DNA of 64,000 bases, taken from contig JAFPUC010000014.1 of the NCBI GenBank assembly GCA_017413255.1, forward strand, positions 1 to 64,000. The letters run 5' to 3'. This stretch comes from Aeriscardovia sp. (GTDB lineage Bacteria; Actinomycetota; Actinomycetes; Actinomycetales; Bifidobacteriaceae). Each line of letters starts with the position of its first letter. The stretch's first letter is position 1. The notes under the pieces were generated by a model, which was not told the origin of the DNA, did no database searches, and saw nothing but the letters and a program-made list of their open reading frames with translations. The position numbers and the translations under genes were made by a program. Positions 27,449-35,902 of the stretch are shown here, piece by piece.

Positions 27449-27462
27449 TCTCTAAACGCTTT

Positions 27463-27497
27463 AAAAGGTGCGCATTTTTTGCGCGCCTTTTTTTTGC
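27463..27497 (+). terminator. Terminator of rpsO-pnp
   Basis: AAAAGGTGCGCA and TGCGCGCCTTTT pair around a T-rich loop and run into eight T residues. Confidence 0.85.
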
Positions 27498-27619
27498 TCC
27501 CTTTGAAACCCGTGGAATTTAGTACAATTATTTTGGTCAGATTTCGTCGTAGAAATCGGACTTGTTTATCTACCTTGTTAAATTTTCCAACTTAACAACG
27601 TTCTTGGAAGGAAATCGAT

Positions 27620-29377
27620 ATGGACAGTGGAGATGGTGGTGTAAGTAGTAACACTCCCACTGTGGCGCAGCCAGAAAGTTATTCGGTCCCCAATCACGGA
27701 TCGAATTATCCGGTTCTGCATTTGAATCCAAAAACGAAAAAGGCCTACGTTTCAATGCTGTCTTTGGCAATGATGAACGTTGCCATTATCGCAGGCATCG
27801 GCAACTCCGTTCAGATGGCTTTCTATGGATTCTCCTCTATCACGTTCTTCATAATCGGAGCCATAGTATTCTTCATCCCGACAGCTCTCGTAGCGGCAGA
27901 GCTCGCCAGCGGGTGGGCCGAAAACGGCGGAATTTTCCGATGGGTAAGTGAAGGAATCGGCAGGGGATGGGGATTTATGTGCGTCTTCATCCTTTGGATT
28001 CAGCAGGCCTTGGTATTGGCCCAGGTTCCTGCTTCCTACACTTCCACCATCCTGTTCTTCAGCCCGAACTTCAATAAGGCCATCGCCTTTGCCGAAAACC
28101 CCACCCAGTATCTTGGAGAAGGCGGCTTTATAGGCATAATGATTGCCTGGCTGGTATTTCTTTGGGGCCTGGCATGGCTCGCCAGCCGAGGAGTTAAAGC
28201 CTTCGACAGGATCGCTTCCTGGGGAGTTACCCTCGGAACCATCCTGCCTCTCATTTTCATGGTCGTTTTGATATTCGTCTGGCTTGGCGAAGGAAATAAG
28301 CCCGCCTGCTCCTTTGCAGGATCTGCCCTCCTTCCCCAGTGGCAGGGAATATCTACTATAGCCCTGGCCGCCAGCGTGTTCTTCAGCTACGCAGGCATCG
28401 ATATGAACGCCGCCTACGTAAAGCAGCTCAAGAATCCTGAAAAGCAGTATCCTAGGGCTCTGCTTCTTACCATCTTCATTTGCCTGTGCATATTCATCTT
28501 CAGCACCCTGGTGGTAGCCGCCATCATTCCCGAAAGCCAGATCAACGTTATTTACACCCTGAACGCTGTATTTAAGTATCTTGGCGCCACAATCGGCTTC
28601 CCAATGTTGTACCTGGTAGTCGTCTATCTGGGTATTTTCAACATGATTGCCGGAAACATCACCGCTTTCGCAGCCCCCTCCCTCATGCTTGGCCAGTCCG
28701 GCAGGGCGGGAATGCTTCCCAAGTGGCTTCAGCGCACCAACAAGCACGGAATGCCTTCCGGCCTTATGTTTCTTCAGTGCGTGATTTTGACAATTCTTTC
28801 GTTTGTAATAGAGCTGATACCAAATGTAGAGGGCTTTGTCATACTGCTGACGCAGGCTATGACGGTCCTCTACCTTGTCTACTACATACTGATGTTTGCC
28901 ACCTTCGTGCGCCTCAAGTACACCCAGCCCAACAGGCCCAGAGCCTTCAAGTGCCCCGGAGGAAAGACCGGCGCATGGATCGTGGCAATCATCGGCATTG
29001 CCGCTTCCTGCCTTGGAATTTTGATGTCTATATGGCCCCCTGCCCAGGTGGCTCAGGAAGTCGGATCCCCTGAGGTCTATGTGTGGACGATAATCGTCAT
29101 CTGTTGCATAATCCTTGCAATCCCGTTCCTCATCTATTGGGCGGCCCGCAAACACAACTGGGTAGATCCTGAAAACAAGTTCGCTCCCCTAACTTGGCAA
29201 ATTGAAGGCTTCAGCAAGCCAACCAAGTCTCTGTCTAATATTCCTACAACTATTCTTTCTTACGATCAGAACCCGATGGGAATGCCAATTAAGCACCCCT
29301 TCAGCCCTGATGATCGCTTGGATAACCTGCCCACTCAACTGGTGGACGATGTTAAGGCCGTAGGCAGCGCTGCCTAA
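27620..29377 (+). CDS. GadC-like glutamate:GABA antiporter family transporter (first copy)
   Basis: 585 residues of the APC superfamily with twelve membrane helices from about residue 43, and the GadC-branch marks IYVVG-equivalent SSITFFIIGAIVFFIPTALVAAELA, GIFRWVSEGIG, FSYAGIDMNA and PNRPRAFKCPGGKTG. The C-terminal cytoplasmic tail (LSYDQNPMGMPIKHP) corresponds in position to the pH-gating C-plug of GadC. It would exchange glutamate, GABA or a similar amino acid, for acid resistance or nitrogen supply. No glutamate decarboxylase gene is in the window. A possible promoter is TACAAT at 27523-27528. Confidence 0.85.
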   Translation: MDSGDGGVSSNTPTVAQPESYSVPNHGSNYPVLHLNPKTKKAYVSMLSLAMMNVAIIAGIGNSVQMAFYGFSSITFFIIGAIVFFIPTALVAAELASGWAENGGIFRWVSEGIGRGWGFMCVFILWIQQALVLAQVPASYTSTILFFSPNFNKAIAFAENPTQYLGEGGFIGIMIAWLVFLWGLAWLASRGVKAFDRIASWGVTLGTILPLIFMVVLIFVWLGEGNKPACSFAGSALLPQWQGISTIALAASVFFSYAGIDMNAAYVKQLKNPEKQYPRALLLTIFICLCIFIFSTLVVAAIIPESQINVIYTLNAVFKYLGATIGFPMLYLVVVYLGIFNMIAGNITAFAAPSLMLGQSGRAGMLPKWLQRTNKHGMPSGLMFLQCVILTILSFVIELIPNVEGFVILLTQAMTVLYLVYYILMFATFVRLKYTQPNRPRAFKCPGGKTGAWIVAIIGIAASCLGILMSIWPPAQVAQEVGSPEVYVWTIIVICCIILAIPFLIYWAARKHNWVDPENKFAPLTWQIEGFSKPTKSLSNIPTTILSYDQNPMGMPIKHPFSPDDRLDNLPTQLVDDVKAVGSAA

Positions 29378-29378
29378 T

Positions 29379-29414
29379 TTGAATTAAGCAAATTCAACTC
29401 CCCCCATGGGGGCG
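29379..29414 (+). repeat. Two consecutive inverted repeats between the antiporter genes
   Basis: TTGAATT-AAGCA-AATTCAA begins right after the stop codon, then CCCCC-AT-GGGGG. Neither is followed by a good T run. They may be mRNA-stabilising or weak termination elements, or operator-like palindromes. Confidence 0.45.
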
Positions 29415-29554
29415 TTGACGTATCTAATTTGGTAACGTTTTCATTTTTTTTATTTTAATATTTGGTTAAGGCTATCTATTCTTAAATAGAGTAGACAAGT
29501 GCACCAAAGACACTTTTTTTATCGAAGCGTCCCTCGTTTCAAGAAGGTAAACTT

Positions 29555-31270
29555 ATGACAGATACAGACAGTTCCTCGAGTGTTGCCGCTCAGAGGACAA
29601 ACGGAAGCGTGGGAGTGCCTGACGCCTCGAATTATCCTAAGATTTCAAAGGCTGCCAAGCGCCAGTACATGTCCATGTTCGCATTGGCCATGATGAACGT
29701 GGCTACCATTGCAGGCTTGGCAAACGACCCCCAGCAAGCTTTCTACGGTCTTTCCTCAATTACATTCTTCGCAATTGGGGCCATAGTATTCTTCATCCCT
29801 ACGGCTTTGGTAACGGCAGAGCTCGCTACCGGCTGGCCTCGAAGAGGAGGCATCTTTAGGTGGGTAGGAGAAGGAATCGGCAAGGGCTGGGCGTTTTGCT
29901 GCCTATTTATCCTTTGGATGGAGTGCTCCATCAACTTCGGCGTGGCCCCGGCTTCCGGCGCAGCCACCATTCTCTTCTATGGTCCTTACTTCGATAAGGC
30001 TGTCGCTTTTGCAGAAAACCCGCAGTTTGAAATTTGGATTGTAATAGGCTGGCTCTGCTTCTACTGGTTCCTAGCCTTCCTGGCTACTAAAGGACTTAAG
30101 ATCTTCGCCTCTGTAGCAAAGTACGGCGTGATGATAGGAAGCCTTATCCCGCTGGGATTGATGATTATCCTGGTCATAGTCTGGTTCTGCGAAGGACACC
30201 ACTCTGCCATGAGCTGGAATGGAGCTAACCTGATTCCTAAGTGGCAGGGGCTTTCAACGCTTTCGCTGGCTGCAGGCGTGCTTTTTAGCTATGCGGGCGT
30301 AGATATGAACGCCGCCCACATTAAGGAACTGAAGAAGCCTGAAAAGGAGTTCCCGCAGGCCATTATTATCGCTATGATTTTGGCCTTCCTCATCTTCGTT
30401 GTAGGTACTCTGATTATCGCCACCGTAATCCCCTACGGACAGCTCAACGTGCTTTACGCCCTCTTCGCCACCTTCAGGGTACTGGGCGCAACCTTTGGCT
30501 TCCCATGGCTTTACATGGTGCTCACCTGGGCGCTTTTGTGCAACACTATAGCCATGACCATTACCAACTTTGCAGGCCCCTCCTTCATGCTAGGCCAGGT
30601 TGGCAAAGCAGGCTTCCTTCCCAAGTGGAGCCAAAACTACAACAAGCACGGAATGCCTTCCAAGCTCATGTATATCCAATGCGTATTCATGACGATAATC
30701 GCATTCCTGGTGACGCTGCTGCCAAACGTCGAGGGCTTCGTGATTTTGATCACCCAGGCCATCACCATTCTTTACCTCTTCTACTACGTCTTGATGTTCA
30801 TAGCCTACCTGAGGCTAAAGTATGATCAGCCCAACAGGCCAAGGACCTTCAAGATTCCGGGAGGAAAAGTCGGAGGCTGGATAGTGTGCATAGTAGGCCT
30901 CATAGCTTGCGGATTTGGTATGGTTCTCGCCGTTTGGCCCCCTGCCCAGGTGTCTCAGGAGGTGGGTTCTCCTGTAACCTACATCGTGGTGATTTTGGCC
31001 ATTACGGCGTTTGTGATCATTTTGAGCTGGATTATTTACCTGATTTCCTGCAAGCGCAACTGGGCCGATCCCAGCAATGTATTTACCCCCTTCACCTGGC
31101 AGATTGAAGGCTTGAAGAAGCCGGGCAAGAGCCTTTCCGATATTCCCACGGAGGTGCTCAGCTACGACCAGAACCCCATGGGCATGGAAATAAAGCACGT
31201 CTGGGGCAAGGACACAAAGCTAAGCGAAGTGCCGGCTGAAATACTTGAAGGCGCAAAGAACGCTGAATAA
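29555..31270 (+). CDS. GadC-like glutamate:GABA antiporter family transporter (second copy)
   Basis: 571 residues, clearly paralogous to the gene just upstream over its whole length, including GIFRWVGEGIGKGW, FSYAGVDMNAAHIKELKKPEKEFP, NKHGMPS, PNRPRTFKIPGGKVGG and the tail LSYDQNPMGMEIKH. The first 40 residues are soluble and differ between copies. About 180 bases of AT-rich sequence with possible promoter elements separate the genes, so they may be expressed independently. Residue differences in the binding helices (MECSINFGVAP here, IQQALVLAQVP in the first) suggest different substrates. Confidence 0.85.
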   Translation: MTDTDSSSSVAAQRTNGSVGVPDASNYPKISKAAKRQYMSMFALAMMNVATIAGLANDPQQAFYGLSSITFFAIGAIVFFIPTALVTAELATGWPRRGGIFRWVGEGIGKGWAFCCLFILWMECSINFGVAPASGAATILFYGPYFDKAVAFAENPQFEIWIVIGWLCFYWFLAFLATKGLKIFASVAKYGVMIGSLIPLGLMIILVIVWFCEGHHSAMSWNGANLIPKWQGLSTLSLAAGVLFSYAGVDMNAAHIKELKKPEKEFPQAIIIAMILAFLIFVVGTLIIATVIPYGQLNVLYALFATFRVLGATFGFPWLYMVLTWALLCNTIAMTITNFAGPSFMLGQVGKAGFLPKWSQNYNKHGMPSKLMYIQCVFMTIIAFLVTLLPNVEGFVILITQAITILYLFYYVLMFIAYLRLKYDQPNRPRTFKIPGGKVGGWIVCIVGLIACGFGMVLAVWPPAQVSQEVGSPVTYIVVILAITAFVIILSWIIYLISCKRNWADPSNVFTPFTWQIEGLKKPGKSLSDIPTEVLSYDQNPMGMEIKHVWGKDTKLSEVPAEILEGAKNAE

Positions 31271-31288
31271 AAAGCGGATAAGTTGATT

Positions 31289-31328
31289 AAAAAAACCGCC
31301 TGCCGATTTATGGAGGCGGATTTTTTAT
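31289..31328 (+). terminator. Terminator after the second antiporter gene
   Basis: AAAAAACCGCC and GGCGGATTTTTT pair around a loop of about twelve bases, about 20 bases past the stop. Confidence 0.8.
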
Positions 31329-31470
31329 GCGCAAATTTCCAGATTTAAAAGGTGCTGAAAAACAGATCCGGGTTTCGCCAAAATAAAATTTTTTCCGAAT
31401 GCACTATATTTAAGCTAACTTAACTACACTTAATCGTAGGCGTCTTTTTCACATCCCTTGAAAGGCAGAG

Positions 31471-32892
31471 ATGGCAGAACGATTCAAATCAACCGCTTTC
31501 GGAGGCGGTTACAACAAAGAGCAAGTAGACCATGCCATGGAAGAAAATGAGCAGACTATCAGTCTGCTGCGCGAGCAAATCCGAAATTATGATGAAAGAA
31601 TACTAAATCTGGAAGCTGAACTGGCAAAGGAAAAGGCGAAAAAAGATACTAACAATAAGAACTCTTTTGCATCTCTGGGGGCCAACGCCCAGGCCCTTTT
31701 GGCTAGCGCAGAGCAGACAAGCGTGGAGCTTTTAAACAGGGCGAAGGCGGATGCCAATACCATTAAAGAGTCTGCCACCCACGAATCGGAAACACTTTTA
31801 AATAACGCGAAAAACGAATCCAACAGGCTACTTTCCGAAGCCAAGGCCCAGGCTTCTTCCATGCTTAACCAGGCCACCAAGCAGTCCCGGGATCTTATAG
31901 CGGAAGCCAAGGAAAAGGCCGCGCAGCTTTCAAGCCAAACTACCAGGGAATGCGACAATCAAAGGCAGAGTTTGGTGATAGAGCTGGAAAATTCCAGGCA
32001 GGAGCACGAAAAGAAGATGGCGAGCTGGAAAAGCTCTCAGGAGCAGGCTATAGCCAATAAACAGGCTCAGGCCGACAGCCAGATCGCCGACAAGCGCAAA
32101 AGCGCAGACGAAGAGATAATGAAGCAAAAAAGCGCCGCCCACGATCAAATTCAGCAGGATCTCGCCGCAGCGGCTCAGAAGCGCGCCCAAATTGAACAGG
32201 AAGCCAGCAATGTTCTTGCGGCAGCTCAAAGGCAGGCGGGCGAAATCATAGACCAGGCCAAAGTTAAGGCCGGACAAATTGAAGACGATGCCACCGTGCA
32301 AAGGTCTCAAACCCTCGCCAAAGCTGCAAAAGAATACGATGACACAAGAAAGCAAATCCAGACCCAGCAATCCGAAACTACCCAAAAGATAAATGATCTT
32401 TTGGCACAGTTGGAGCAGCATAGGCAAAAAACCCAAAAGGAAAGCGACGATCTGCTTTCAGCGGCCCAGAAGGCAAAGCAGGATGCCGAAGCCTATGCAG
32501 ATTCCAGGCGCAAAGATGCCGAGAGCCAGGCTTCCCAGATACTCGAAAAGGCGAGAAACGATGCCAAAAACGAGATAGATGCCCAAAGAAAAGCGGCCAA
32601 GAGCGAGATCGAAGGCCTGAAAGCCCAGATAAATCACCTTCACGCCGCCGAAACGGAGCTGACTTCAAGGGTAGAAGAGATAAGGACCATGTTCTCCCAG
32701 ACCTTTGGCAACTTCTCCCCCATGGCTACTCCAGCTCCCAATGAAGAAGAAAAAGACAAGAAGGCTCCTGCCGATAAGGCTGACGCTTCCGCCGAGAAAA
32801 GCCAAAGTCCCGCCCCTGCCCCCCAGCCCGCTTCCGGGGATAAAAAAGAGGGGGCCACATCCGCGCCTAAAGAGGATCAAAAGCAGCAGTGA
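31471..32892 (+). CDS. DivIVA-like long coiled-coil protein
   Basis: 473 residues. The N-terminus (FKSTAFGGGYNKEQVDHAMEE, residues 5-25) resembles the DivIVA/Wag31 membrane-binding segment (F...GYxxxEVD). Residues about 28-420 are nearly unbroken Ala/Gln/Lys-rich coiled coil, and the last 55 are a Pro/Ala/Lys-rich disordered tail. It probably forms polar or septal scaffolds in growth or division; a second function is possible, as true DivIVA is usually shorter. The stop overlaps the GTG of the nucleosidase gene by 4 bases. Confidence 0.75.
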   Translation: MAERFKSTAFGGGYNKEQVDHAMEENEQTISLLREQIRNYDERILNLEAELAKEKAKKDTNNKNSFASLGANAQALLASAEQTSVELLNRAKADANTIKESATHESETLLNNAKNESNRLLSEAKAQASSMLNQATKQSRDLIAEAKEKAAQLSSQTTRECDNQRQSLVIELENSRQEHEKKMASWKSSQEQAIANKQAQADSQIADKRKSADEEIMKQKSAAHDQIQQDLAAAAQKRAQIEQEASNVLAAAQRQAGEIIDQAKVKAGQIEDDATVQRSQTLAKAAKEYDDTRKQIQTQQSETTQKINDLLAQLEQHRQKTQKESDDLLSAAQKAKQDAEAYADSRRKDAESQASQILEKARNDAKNEIDAQRKAAKSEIEGLKAQINHLHAAETELTSRVEEIRTMFSQTFGNFSPMATPAPNEEEKDKKAPADKADASAEKSQSPAPAPQPASGDKKEGATSAPKEDQKQQ

Positions 32893-33590
32893 AAGTAGCA
32901 GTCTTAGGAGCTCTAGAGGAAGAAATAGAGCTTTTAAAGTCCTGCCTTGAAGGGGCTCGTTCTTTTGAAAAAGCCGGGATGGAAGTCTTTGAGGGGTCTT
33001 TTGACGGGATCAGAGTGGAGTGCGCCAAAAGCGGAATGGGGCTAGTGGCCGCCGCCGCCGCCACGCAGTTTTTGATAGATGCATTTTCCCCGGACGCCCT
33101 TATTTTTTCCGGAATTGCGGGGGCTTTGTCAAATGAATGCGGAATCGGGGAAGTGGTAATTGGAAACAGCGCCGTTTTCCTTGATGCCGATATGAATTTG
33201 ATAAGCCAAGATAAGCCCCATCTTGACCAATTTTCTTCAGATCCCCATCTGGCAGATCTCGCCTCCCTCGCCTTAAAAAGCCTGCATATCCCGCATATAA
33301 CCGGAAAATTGGCCAGCAGCAACCGCTTTATAGGATCTAAGGAAGCGAAAGAAAAAGCGAAAGGCCAGTCGGGGGCGGAGGCGGTAGAGATGGAGGGGGC
33401 GGCGTTTTTGCAGATTTGTTCTAAAAACGATCTGCCTGCCCTCGTACTGAGAACCATAAGCGACGGAGCCTGCACGCAGTATTCTTCCTTCCACCACTTC
33501 GACACTTCTTCCTACTCCCACCAGTCAAACAAAGTGGTGCTGAAGATACTCGAACTTTTATCTTCTGAAAAAGTTGGGGGAAAGTTATAG
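32889..33590 (+). CDS. mtnN: 5'-methylthioadenosine/S-adenosylhomocysteine nucleosidase
   Basis: Releases adenine from MTA and SAH and so clears methylation by-products and feeds AI-2 synthesis. MKVAVLGALEEEIELL at the start, FSGIAGAL (about 76-83), AVEMEGAAFLQI (about 165-176, with the nucleoside-binding Met-Glu) and LVLRTISDGA (the catalytic Asp region) are characteristic. 233 residues. GTG start overlapping the upstream stop, so translation is coupled to the DivIVA-like gene, an unusual partner. Confidence 0.92.
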   Translation: MKVAVLGALEEEIELLKSCLEGARSFEKAGMEVFEGSFDGIRVECAKSGMGLVAAAAATQFLIDAFSPDALIFSGIAGALSNECGIGEVVIGNSAVFLDADMNLISQDKPHLDQFSSDPHLADLASLALKSLHIPHITGKLASSNRFIGSKEAKEKAKGQSGAEAVEMEGAAFLQICSKNDLPALVLRTISDGACTQYSSFHHFDTSSYSHQSNKVVLKILELLSSEKVGGKL

Positions 33591-33594
33591 AATA

Positions 33595-33747
33595 AACTTG
33601 CGCATAAGCCGAAGACCGTTGGCAAAACACTTTGTTTTCCAAACTTCCTCGCCAAGGAACGCCATCACAGGCTCAATCGTTTTGTAAACAGGCGAATCTG
33701 TCAGTGTAAGTTTCCCGAGGATCGGATATATGCCAGGAAGGAAACTT
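33595..33747 (+). promoter_or_regulatory. rplJ leader, probable ribosomal-protein L10 regulatory region
   Basis: About 150 non-coding bases before rplJ. In most bacteria this position holds the L10 leader RNA, bound by L10-(L12)4 to repress rplJL. I see short stems (for example GCC...GGC around 33609-33624) but could not establish the kink-turn structure by eye. Confidence 0.4.
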
Positions 33748-34263
33748 GTGAAAAAGTCAGCAAAAGAAGAAGTAGTTAAAGATCTGGCAGAGAAATTTAA
33801 AGCTTCCCAAGCTGTGATATTCACTGAGTATCGCGGACTTTCCGTCGCACAGGTGACCCAACTGCGTTCCGAACTTAAAGACTGCGACTACATTGTGGCA
33901 AAGAACACTCTAGCCCGCATAGCAGCCAAAGAAGCCGGAATAGACGGGGTAGACGACCAACTCACCGGCCCTTCTGCAATAGCCATAATGGGGGAAAACT
34001 ACGTAGAAAACGCAAGAATTTTGCGCGATTTCTCCAAGTCCGAGCCTAAGTTAAAGGTTAAGGGCGGCTATGTAGACGGCAGCGTGATGAGCGTCGAGGA
34101 AGTAAAGCAGCTCGCAGATCTCAAGACAAGGCCTGAAGTTCTGTCTATGTTTGCCGGAGCCATGAAGGCCAGCATAGGAAAGCTTGCCAGAATGCTGGTA
34201 GCTGTTCCTACCAAAGCAGTCAGAACGGTAGATGCTTTGGGTGAAAAGAAATCAGAAAACTAG
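33748..34263 (+). CDS. rplJ: 50S ribosomal protein L10 (uL10)
   Basis: 171 residues from GTG 33748, chosen because AGGAAGG lies 6 bases before it and the protein then begins MKKSAKEEVVKDLAEKF, aligned with other L10s. An in-frame ATG at 33730 would add six residues. SQAVIFTEYRGLSVAQVTQLR and AKNTLARIAAKEAG are diagnostic. L10 anchors the L7/L12 stalk on 23S rRNA. It is followed by rplL after 27 bases. Confidence 0.97.
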   Translation: MKKSAKEEVVKDLAEKFKASQAVIFTEYRGLSVAQVTQLRSELKDCDYIVAKNTLARIAAKEAGIDGVDDQLTGPSAIAIMGENYVENARILRDFSKSEPKLKVKGGYVDGSVMSVEEVKQLADLKTRPEVLSMFAGAMKASIGKLARMLVAVPTKAVRTVDALGEKKSEN

Positions 34264-34290
34264 CTATAGGGATAATTGAAAGGATTTTTC

Positions 34291-34674
34291 ATGGCTAAGA
34301 TGACTACAGAAGAACTTCTTGATGTTTTCAAGGAAATGACCCTCGTGGAACTCAATGAGTTCGTAAAGGCATTTGAGGAAGAATTTGACGTTACCGCCGC
34401 CGCCCCCGTGGCCATGGCCGCAGCTCCTGCCGCCGCCGCCGAGGGCAACGCGGAAGATGAGAAGAGCGAATTTGATGTAGTTCTCACTTCTGCCGGAGAC
34501 AAGAAGATCCAGGTGATCAAGGCTATCCGCGAGCTGACCAAGAAGAGCCTGGGCGACTCCAAGGCCCTGGCCGACGGCGTTCCTTCCACCATTCTCGCCG
34601 GAGCTTCCAAGGAAGATGCTGAGAAGGCTAAGAAGGCCCTCGAAGATGTCGGCGGAACCGTAGAGCTTAAGTAA
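34291..34674 (+). CDS. rplL: 50S ribosomal protein L7/L12 (bL12)
   Basis: 127 residues from ATG 34291 (GAAAGGA at good distance; the in-frame TTG at 34276 lies in that RBS). The N-terminal dimerisation helix, an Ala-rich hinge ([14 protein letters not shown], about 42-55) and the C-terminal factor-binding domain ([24 protein letters not shown]) are all present. It recruits translational GTPases. Confidence 0.98.
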   Translation: MAKMTTEELLDVFKEMTLVELNEFVKAFEEEFDVTAAAPVAMAAAPAAAAEGNAEDEKSEFDVVLTSAGDKKIQVIKAIRELTKKSLGDSKALADGVPSTILAGASKEDAEKAKKALEDVGGTVELK

Positions 34675-34697
34675 TTTCCTTCCTTTAAAGATTTTTT

Positions 34698-34728
34698 AGG
34701 CAACTACTTTAGGTAGTTGCCTATTTTC
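34698..34728 (+). terminator. Terminator of rplJL
   Basis: AGGCAACTAC-TTTA-GTAGTTGCCT is a perfect ten-base stem followed by ATTTTC, 24 bases past the stop. Confidence 0.9.
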
Positions 34729-34822
34729 TAATTAGATCCCTTAAAAGTAGGGAAACAATAAATAGATATACTGAAAATTGTTTTGACGGTAGCAAACATC
34801 CATCCTGAAATTTGGGGGTTGC

Positions 34823-35902
34823 ATGGAAAGCAGTGAGCATAATTGGCTCGTAACCGTTGTGGGCACAGGGCAAAAAGGGATATTTAAACCAGGAGACCTT
34901 GTAATCATAGGCCGGACGCCTAAGCATTTGCCCACTCCCGGATCTTCTTTTGTGCGCTTTAATATAGACAATCCCCAAAAGTCCATGAGCAAAAGGCATG
35001 TTTCGCTTCAAATAAACTCAAACGGCGCGACGATAAAGGATCTGGGATCTACAAACGGGACGTATTTGGTGAAAAAAAACGGGGCCCTGGTAAAGCTTCC
35101 CGTCGGAGAAGAATTCCTCTTGGACAAATCCCCCGTAAGGCTGCAGCTGGGAGATGTCGGAATCATTCTTGAAAAGACTGAAGATCAGTCGAAAGAAGAA
35201 AATGAAGGCAAAAAAAACGGGGATCTGTTTGCAAATTCCCCATCATCTCCGTCGGCTCCCAGAAGCGTCAAAGACATAAGGGAGGCCATGGAAGAAAGGG
35301 AGGGCGAGCCTACCTTCCTGATAGATGCAGACAGCGTCGCTGAGAAAGTCAAAGAAAAGCAGGAAAAAGAAAAAGAAGAAGAGGAGAAAAAGGAAGAAGA
35401 AAAATCCAAGGCCGTTTCGGAAGGGCAGGAAAGCGAACGGGAAAAAGAAGAAGCTGCCGAAGAAAGCGAAAAAGTAGAAAAAATCCAAGAAGAAAACAGG
35501 CAAAAGGCAAAACTTGTAGACAAAGCCATAGAAGAAAGGCTGAAAAAAGGCGACTCCCCCTTGTCCATTCCTTCGGCCACGGTTCCGCTCCCCAAGGCAA
35601 GGACGGCTGAAAGCTCCCTGTTTGAAAGGCTGACCCGCGCAAACAGGGGCCGCTCTGAAATCATAAGGCTGAGCAACGGCATGACCTCGGAAGAGGCGGA
35701 GAGGACGGAAAGTTTTGCCAGGCAGTTTGAACTTGCAAAGCATCGCGAAATGCTTCCCTTCCTGGCCTTAAATCCTTACCTTTACTCAGATCTGTACATG
35801 TGGCTGGAGGCCCTGGGAGACCCGGTGATAAAAGCTGCTTTGCAAACCAATAGGGGATACCAAACTTTTAAGAAGGACGGAGGGAACGATGGAAAAATCT
35901 GA
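34823..35902 (+). CDS. FHA-domain protein
   Basis: 359 residues. Residues about 8-115 form an FHA phosphothreonine-binding domain, with IIGRTP (28-33), SMSKRHVSL (residues about 54-62) and LGSTNGTYL (about 74-82) as its conserved loops. A highly acidic, Glu/Lys-rich charged region (about 120-235) follows, then a conserved-looking C-terminal part ending ALQTNRGYQTFKKDGG. It overlaps the helicase-like gene by 14 bases, so the two are probably made together and may act in one complex controlled by Ser/Thr phosphorylation. No kinase gene is nearby. Confidence 0.85.
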   Translation: MESSEHNWLVTVVGTGQKGIFKPGDLVIIGRTPKHLPTPGSSFVRFNIDNPQKSMSKRHVSLQINSNGATIKDLGSTNGTYLVKKNGALVKLPVGEEFLLDKSPVRLQLGDVGIILEKTEDQSKEENEGKKNGDLFANSPSSPSAPRSVKDIREAMEEREGEPTFLIDADSVAEKVKEKQEKEKEEEEKKEEEKSKAVSEGQESEREKEEAAEESEKVEKIQEENRQKAKLVDKAIEERLKKGDSPLSIPSATVPLPKARTAESSLFERLTRANRGRSEIIRLSNGMTSEEAERTESFARQFELAKHREMLPFLALNPYLYSDLYMWLEALGDPVIKAALQTNRGYQTFKKDGGNDGKI

